Shown: positions 8,615 to 13,993 of the stretch, piece by piece
How the letters are laid out: the number at the start of each line of letters is the position of its first letter
How positions within the stretch are numbered: the first letter of the stretch is position 1
Origin: Nephromyces sp. MM_2019
Taxonomy: Eukaryota > Apicomplexa > Aconoidasida > Nephromycida
Assembly (NCBI GenBank): GCA_015657535.1
Contig: JADHZB010000337.1
Location: forward strand, 219 to 14,211
Direction of reading: 5' to 3'
Length of the DNA: 13,993 bases
Position numbers and translations under genes: made by a program
The notes under the pieces: generated by a model
Database searches by the model: none
What the model saw: the letters and a program-made list of their open reading frames with translations, nothing else
What the model was told of the DNA's origin: nothing

Positions 8615-9637
8615 ATGAAATTATTTTATTTCCTAATTTTCACATTTTCATTTGAACATTTTGTTTTATCAAATTCGATAGATAAATCGAATTTGGTTAA
8701 TCTTTTAGAATGGGGTGGAAAATCTATTAATCCAAATACATACTCACCCAAACGTACACACACACACACAAACACACTTTACCCTGAAAGATACAAACAC
8801 AAAGTAAGTAAAAATGAATTGTTCGATGTATATGTTGAATAATTATATATATATATATATCAACTCAAATTGGAACAAAACAAAATATCACACATACTAT
8901 AATAATTATTAATATTTTAATATGTTAAGACATAATTTTACATACATATTTACAATATTAACTATAACCACACTTTATTATATTTTTAATATACACATAA
9001 ATAAAGATTACATATACATCTACGAATGATATGTATTCAACGTAAATATATATATATAATTCAAAATATGTGCTTGTTAATCATTTTAGATTGTAGGTAT
9101 GCTAGATATGGTAGAACCAAATCTGGGCTGTGAATGGAAGATTAAAAAACGAAAACAAAAGAATTTATTTGGATATTCTTCTAACGAATTTTTATGGCGT
9201 ATATTTAAACCAAACACACTGGTATATAAACTTTACAAATCTTAACAAAAGCGTGTGTGTGTAATAATAAATCAAGAAATTGATATATGTTGTTTATGTA
9301 TGTATATATTAATAAATCAGGAAATTAATATAAGTTGTACGTGTGTATGTAAGTGTAAATTAAACTTGATAAAAATTGTGTTTATGAATAAATTAAATTC
9401 GATATATAATTTGTTTCTGTGTATTTAAAAATCAAACTATAATTATTTATATATTTTGTTTTGCACACAATGTTAATATTTGTAAATAACTCAATTTATA
9501 TTTTACAGCTTATGATGAATCAAATGATATTAAATCGAATGTCAACAGTAAAATTAAACGAGTATGAGGATGGTCAAATAATTTATGAAATAAAGGCGGG
9601 AAGTTGTCTACGTCGTTTCTTTTTAAATTTAAATTAA
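8615..9637 (+). CDS. Predicted small secreted protein, three exons (149 residues)
   Basis: Exons are 8615-8803, 9090-9221 and 9509-9637, ending in TAA. The first donor is GTAAGT and the acceptors are TTTTAG and TTACAG. All junctions are phase 0, giving 189+132+129 bases. The family is not recognised. Residues 1-19 form a typical signal peptide (MKLFYFLIFTFSFEHFVLS). Residues about 49-56 (RTHTHTNT) are encoded by a CA run. Residues 80-87 (KIKKRKQK) form a basic cluster like a monopartite nuclear-localisation signal. Two Cys are present in the mature part (NLGC at 74-77, and GSC near 138-140), and the C terminus is basic and Phe-rich (LRRFFLNLN). There is no membrane span after the signal. Without splicing, exon 1 reads 12 more codons to a stop. 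It diverges from the OTU gene and converges on the small membrane-protein gene. An exported or host-directed protein is possible, but this is inferred only from the signal peptide and basic patch. Confidence 0.8.
9265..9420. repeat. About 45-base degenerate tandem repeat in intron 2 of the 149-residue gene
   Basis: A 29-base element starting at 9265 recurs at 9310 with 26 of 29 bases identical (key bases TAATAAATCA then GAAATT). More diverged copies follow near 9353 and 9388. TG runs separate the units. The array lies within the intron 9222-9508. Confidence 0.6.
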
Positions 9638-9659
9638 ATTTTTTACACAAAACACGCAC

Positions 9660-9789
9660 AAATACATATATATATATATATATCACAATTTACACAGATA
9701 AATACACATATATAAAAACTTATATATAACTCACAATTAACACACGTACATACACGCATATATATCTATTTATATATATCTCAAAATTT

Positions 9790-9828
<39 letters not shown>

Positions 9829-9845
9829 CAACTAACAATTTACAC
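9660..9845. repeat. About 50-base tandem repeat in the convergent 3' spacer
   Basis: Four copies of a (TA)n run followed by CACAATTTACACA-like sequence occur. The CACAATT cores lie at 9684, 9732, 9782 (CAAAATT) and 9834 (AACAATT), spaced 48, 50 and 52. The third unit contains an expanded compound (CA)n(TA)n tract at about 9790-9828. The repeat fills the gap between the stop at 9637 (plus) and the stop at 9894 (minus). Confidence 0.65.
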
Positions 9846-9893
9846 AAATTTTTAAATTTTGGTTAATTTGAGTAAAATTTATAAAAATTTGTT

Positions 9894-10925
9894 TTATATT
9901 TCATCTTCTTTTTTTTTTACATTCAAACCTTCCTTCTTCCATATATCAAATCTGAAAATTAATAAAAATTATATTTTAATACGATTTTTACACACACACA
10001 TATTACTTATAAAAAATTATGAAATTATCTAATATTTACAAAATGAATAATATATGTACATAAATATGCGTGTGTTGTCTGTGGATCTGTATGTATATAT
10101 GCCTATGAAACTCTATATGTGTATATGTGACTCTATATAAAAATTCATATGTGTGCCTTGATATATCTACATATATATATATATATATGTGAAGTATGAA
10201 CATGTCTTTATAGTATAATATATCTTATTAAAAATGTGTAAATATAATTAAGTTGTATAATTACGAGGTAGTTTCACGTTCCTTTAAAAGTTCATAAAAT
10301 TTTGTATCTTTTTCGTGATTCGGATAAGTATTTAAATAATAATAAGCACAAGATGCACCTATGATTCCACCTAAAACCAAACTTTTTAAAAGTCTTTTAA
10401 CCTGTAAATTAAAGTGTTATATATATACATGTGTGTGTGTGTGTGAGTGTGTGTGTGTATGTGTGTTTGTATGTTTGTGCGTGTGCGAATGTCTGTGTGC
10501 ATGTGTCTAAGTGTGTGTGTATATATATATATGTTTGTGTATGTGTGAGTATATATGTGCGTGTGTATAATTGTTTGTATGGGTGTTTGTGTGTGTATGT
10601 GTGTGTGTGTAAGTGTGTTTTTGTGAGGGTGTATATGTGTGTGATTGTATAAATAGATATATATTTATATATATTAAGCGTGTGTGTATTTTATTAGTTT
10701 GTTTCTCTCTATATATATCTGTTTATGTCAATCTGTGAAAGTGTCCGTTTGTATTGGTATGTATATGTGTTTAAAATATATTTATGTACTTATGTGTAAG
10801 AATATGTAACGGGGTATTAGGGTCTTTGTGTGTGTGTTAGTTTAACGCTCTAAGTAGCTAAGTAAGTTAATATATGTTTATATATAAAAAAATTTTCAAA
10901 TACTTACAGTTTCACTCCTATCCAT
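9894..10925 (-). CDS. Small single-span membrane protein, three exons (70 residues)
   Basis: Coding exons on the minus strand are 10925-10908 (18 bases, MDRSET), 10401-10265 and 9951-9894, ending in TAA. The first donor is GTAAGT and the second GTAATT; acceptors are TTACAG and TTTCAG. Phases are 0 and 2, giving 213 bases. Residues 7-12 are basic (VKRLLK), then a Gly-containing hydrophobic segment (about 13-29, SLVLGGIIGASCAYYYL) makes one likely membrane span. The rest is charged, with a Lys/Glu-rich C terminus (VKKKEDEI). Without the second splice the frame would end six bases past the proposed donor, giving a 52-residue protein; in-phase splicing to a coding-like terminal exon favours 70. 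A small basic-then-span layout is typical of mitochondrial inner-membrane accessory subunits, but no family is recognised and an ER location is equally possible. Confidence 0.72.
10427..10645. repeat. TG-rich microsatellite in intron 1 of the 70-residue gene
   Basis: Interrupted (TG)n with TATG, TGTC and TGAG variants fills much of the 506-base intron 10402-10907. The open plus-strand frame here reads almost only Cys, Val and Tyr and is not a gene. Confidence 0.85.
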
Positions 10926-11168
10926 TGTTTATATAAAATCTCAATTTTAGATAATATTTGGGTGGCTGTGTGTCTATGTATAATATAAGTGATATTTTGT
11001 GTGTGTATTGTGTGTCAAGTGTAGTTTATATAGTTTATTTATTTATGATGTGTGTGTATTAGGAATCATATAAACATGTGTAATCAAATCACATATTGTA
11101 TTTGATAAGCTTGAGGAGGATATGAATGTGCCTAATATATATATATTATGTATACTCTTGGTATATAA

Positions 11169-11170
<2 letters not shown>

Positions 11171-11203
<33 letters not shown>
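11171..11203. repeat. (AT)n dinucleotide microsatellite
   Basis: A near-perfect TA run of about 32 bases is the longest pure dinucleotide tract in the window. Confidence 0.9.
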
Positions 11204-11206
<3 letters not shown>

Positions 11207-11897
11207 ATTTTTTATGCACGATTTTATAATGTTTATTTATATTGTTATTGTTGTATGTGTGGTATTTATTCCTTTGCATTGCCTAAACGTATAATTTGCA
11301 GTATGTGTCATATACCATAACCGAACTTAAGACTTGAATTAAAAGTAAAATAAATGTGCATAAACTAGGAAATATAAAACATTCTAGTTACCAGCTTTTA
11401 CTAGCTGAACTAATCAATGAATTTTAAAATATTTAGACAAATACAAAACTAAAAAAATGCTCCCAAACTTTAGTGTATAAAGTTAAATAAAAAACGTATC
11501 ATTTTATAAAATGCTCTAACAATTTCGCTCTTAAAAGTCATTTTAAAAAACTAATGCACAATTTCAAATTAAATACAACAATCTGCACACTAATTTAAAT
11601 TAAGTCGCAAATCTGAAATTTTGAGAAACTAAGCAAAACAAGAAATTATAGAATAATCATATCAGCCGAGAGGAAAAGACAAATCAGAAGCAAAACAGGA
11701 ATATGAAAAATAAGATCATAATTTAATCTTATTCAATTTATTTTGTTATTATCAAACTTTCCACAGAGCCATTTTTATTTGCCTTTTACCAAATAAAATC
11801 AATAGTTATATAAAATTCAATAGATATATAAACCAACTTTTTTCCTTTGAACTACAAACAAACCACTCTTCAGAAGTATAAAAATCCAATGATCGAA

Positions 11898-11919
11898 AGT
11901 ACTATAAGGATGTAGTACT
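11898..11919. other. Hairpin in the quiet island
   Basis: AGTACTA (11898-11904) and TAGTACT (11913-11919) pair perfectly across an 8-base loop (TAAGGATG). Each arm also contains the self-complementary AGTACT. It could be an RNA stem or paired protein sites; no function is assigned. Confidence 0.35.
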
Positions 11920-12819
11920 GAGAAATAATTATAAAGCTTATTAATTTTTTAACCCTCGTTGTATAAAAATTAGTTTTCAAGACAGATTTACGTCAACACA
12001 CTTAGTCGACACCTAGGTATTTAAACCTACTTTAGGCGTTTATAACTTATGCTATCCCATTAATTATCTTCTGCTACAGATACTACAGTGTGCTTATATA
12101 ATTTCCAGACTATGTGTGTAGATAGATATACTTTGTTTGTATTCACATACATGGAACAATGTGTGTGCAACAATTTAAATACTTTGTCTAGAGATTGGAA
12201 CACTGAATACTGTATGAATAGGCTTGTGTGTGAATGATACTATATGATGTGTATACAATGTGTGGAGTTTGTCAAATTTATGATGTTTCACAATCTTTCA
12301 TATTTGTATACAATATATATGGATTCAAGTAAACTTTAATTTTAAGAAACATACATATAAGAAACATATATAAAGAATATGATATACATATAAACTCACT
12401 AAATTATATATAATCTGATACATCTAAACATTTTTATATATTATATAAATATATATATATTATTTAAACACATATTTATAAAAAAGATAATTTTTTTTTA
12501 ATTTTATAACTAAAATACAAGTTGTTTTTTATTTTTACCTAAAAAATGTGTAAATTACAATGTCAATTTCTAATCAAAAATTAATATATATATATATGTG
12601 TAAATTTACACATATTCTGTACTAGCTTATGTAATATTTGATAATTATGAGTTTTATATAGATAACTTATTTTTATCAGGTGTCAAAAATTTTAAAGAGT
12701 ATATGTGTGTGTGTTTGAATATTAAGGTAATTTAAACATACCTCAAATTAAAATACAATATGCTTAAATGTGTGTTCAAGTGTTTTCAAATTTTAATATA
12801 AATTTATTTATGTTCATTT

Positions 12820-13030
12820 ATTTGGTTGTGTATGGGTGCGGTGTTGTTGTGTGGTGTGAGTGTGTATATGTGTTTGTGGAGAATGTGTTTACTTATGTTT
12901 AAAAGTCTAATTATCTATCTGTGTGTGTATGTAACTGTTTATACTTTTGTATATATCCAGGTGTGTTATATGCAATTATCTGTGTCAGTGTGTATGTGTG
13001 CATGTATGTTTTGTGTGTGTATATGTATAA
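12820..13030. repeat. TG-rich simple sequence downstream of the DHHC gene
   Basis: Interrupted TG/TATG runs on the plus strand end about 25 bases left of the DHHC stop codon. The plus-strand open frame here (12826-13059) reads Cys/Val/Met/Tyr-rich nonsense and is not a gene. Confidence 0.8.
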
Positions 13031-13055
13031 TTGATAAATTGTTTAGGACCAAAGT

Positions 13056-13804
13056 TTAATTTTCCTTTTTTAGCTTATTATCAAACCATTCCTCCCAATC
13101 AAAAATTTCTTTGAGATTTTCCATTATACCTTTCAAAACAATTACAAAAAGAACATTTTTTATTATTTAAATTATAAATTTATTAATTGTAATACACATA
13201 AATACACAAACACCTGCAACGGCACACACACACTATATAGATATATATATATATAATAGGTATGTAATTGAATATTTAATCAATGATAATAGCATCTAAC
13301 ACACCTGTTTTATTATTAGGTCTTGGAGTTCTATTTCTGAGTAATATATAAAATATATACACATATAACTATGCACATTATATATATGTGTCTAAAAATA
13401 TGGAAAATTACGCAAATATTTGTAAATTTTATTTTGTAAAGACGTGTATATACAGACTCAGTTGAATTATAAAAATAGAAATTCATTTTGAAAAAAAAAA
13501 TATTAATAATGTAAAATCTGAGTTTGCTTGCATGTGTGTGGGTGTATTCATGTGTGTCTATGTATATATGTATATGTATGTGTGTCTGTGTCTGTATGTG
13601 TCTGAGTCTGTGTCTGTGTCTGTGTGTGTAACAATAAATTTACCCAATATTTCTTAGGCGTGAACGCTTAACAATTTCATTGGTTGTTGTATTGAATATA
13701 ATTTGTACGAAAATTTGATATGTCAAAAATATTATTATTGAAACAGAAAATAAGGATGCCATTAATGTTATTACTGATAGGAGGGGATGAAAGTGGCTAA
13801 AATA
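13056..13804 (-). CDS. DHHC-type protein S-acyltransferase, C-terminal part (gene runs off right edge)
   Basis: Three coding exons on the minus strand, 13804-13644, 13336-13305 and 13129-13056, join in phase (2, then 1) and end in TAA, giving 88 residues. The first holds a hydrophobic membrane segment (from about SVITLMASLFSVSIIIFL) followed by NTTTNEIVKRSRL, the TTxE motif that follows the last membrane span in DHHC palmitoyltransferases. The next two give PRPNNKTG joined to IMENLKEIF, matching the family's usual tail (a short loop ending in Gly, then an Asn-centred PaCCT-like motif). Donors are GTAAAT and GTGTGT. The first acceptor could be at 13804 (phase 0) or 13796 (phase 2). The catalytic DHHC zinc-finger exon(s) and start codon must lie right of 13993. 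These enzymes transfer palmitate to Cys of membrane-associated proteins at Golgi or plasma membrane. The family call rests on layout and motifs, not on the active site. Confidence 0.72.
13581..13630. repeat. TGTCTG-type hexamer repeat in a DHHC intron
   Basis: TGTCTG units with TATG and GAGTCTG variants recur about seven times. They lie within the intron 13337-13643 just left of the donor of the upstream exon. A looser TG tract extends left to about 13532. Confidence 0.75.
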
Positions 13805-13993
13805 CTATGGAAAATAACACACATATGTATATTTAATAATGTATATGTTTAGGTATTTGTATGTGTATGTATAGGTGTCTATAAGTAGGTGTATTTGTGT
13901 GTCTGTATGTGTATATTTATATAAAAGGTTATTTTGATATGATTGTTACTGTGTGTGTATAGGTACATTAAATAAATTCTCATATATATATAT
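13805..13993. other. Probable intron of the DHHC gene, running off the edge
   Basis: No exon was seen here. A CATAG acceptor on the minus strand abuts the exon at 13804. The rest is TG/TATG-rich sequence like the other introns, ending in (TA)n. Confidence 0.5.

Larger units (their letters stand above)
10926..13055. other. Long spacer without a recognised gene
   Basis: This 2.1 kb region should hold the promoter of the 70-residue gene at its left end and the 3' flank of the DHHC gene at its right end. Sub-regions are: 10970-11060, TG-rich; 11171-11203, (AT)n; about 11320-11990, A+T-rich but without long TG/CA runs; about 12090-12720, A+T-rich with scattered TGTGT; 12820-13030, TG-rich simple sequence. 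No tRNA, rRNA or spliceosomal RNA signature was recognised on either strand. Confidence 0.5.

Noticed and set aside
10431..10652. Plus-strand open frame rich in Cys, Val and Tyr; similar ones at 6368-6625 and 12826-13059.
   Set aside because: These are read-through of TG/TATG microsatellites. Two lie in introns or across exons of minus-strand genes.
11640..11740. Minus-strand hydrophobic stretch (IPVLLLICLFLSADMIIL) resembling a signal peptide or membrane span.
   Set aside because: It is bounded by stops after about 30 codons, with no usable start and no in-phase splice partner seen.
11889..11925. Possible box C/D small nucleolar RNA (AATGATCGA then CTGA).
   Set aside because: The C box does not match the RTGATGA consensus, the spacing is too short and there is no terminal stem.
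12010..12040. Possible tRNA or telomerase-template-like segment around the stem TAGGT...ACCTA with TTTAGG nearby.
   Set aside because: The stem is only five base pairs, there are no tRNA box A/B signals, and TTTAGG alone occurs too easily by chance.
12720..12790. Possible further exon of the DHHC gene (donor-like GTATGT on the minus strand).
   Set aside because: The DHHC frame already ends at an in-frame TAA at 13056-13058 after the expected tail, and this segment shows no coding signal.

Overview
This looks like nuclear DNA of an apicomplexan-type protist, most likely a piroplasm (Theileria-like). The basis is very high A+T, standard stop codons, GT-AG introns, Ser/Asn-rich proteins, two genes that start with signal peptides, and TG/CA-rich introns and spacers. 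The introns (about 175-510 bases) are long for a piroplasm, so the assignment is an inference. No rRNA, tRNA, CRISPR array or transposon was recognised.

Layout, left to right. (1) 1-462: non-coding. (2) 463-3279, minus: intronless gene for a 938-residue Ser/Asn-rich protein I do not recognise. (3) 3280-4855: spacer with a 16-base perfect palindrome just upstream of that gene and a decayed short tandem repeat. (4) 4856-7771, minus: a six-exon gene, assembled here by splice phase and OTU motifs, for a 465-residue protein with a signal peptide, a Thr/His-rich repeat region and an OTU-type cysteine protease (deubiquitinase-like) domain. (5) 7772-8614: divergent promoter region. (6) 8615-9637, plus: three-exon gene for a 149-residue predicted secreted protein with a basic, NLS-like patch. 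(7) 9638-9893: convergent 3' spacer filled by a degenerate tandem repeat of about 50 bases. (8) 9894-10925, minus: three-exon gene for a 70-residue single-span membrane protein whose first coding exon is 18 bases. (9) 10926-13055: long spacer with an (AT)n tract and a quiet island lacking TG/CA runs. (10) 13056 to the right edge, minus: the last three exons of a DHHC-type S-acyltransferase, recognised by its final membrane segment, TTxE motif and C-terminal tail. The DHHC motif itself lies beyond the edge.

Themes. Every multi-exon gene was rebuilt from short exons whose phases agree, and most of these exons are too short to show as long ORFs. By eye, the strand carrying CA runs follows the sense strand of the local gene, switching near 7900 and again near 9850. 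The CA-rich sequence also enters coding exons, most clearly as Thr-His-Thr-Pro repeats in the OTU protein. The OTU-like enzyme and the 149-residue protein form a head-to-head pair, both with signal peptides, which would fit parasite effectors acting outside the parasite; that role is inference only.
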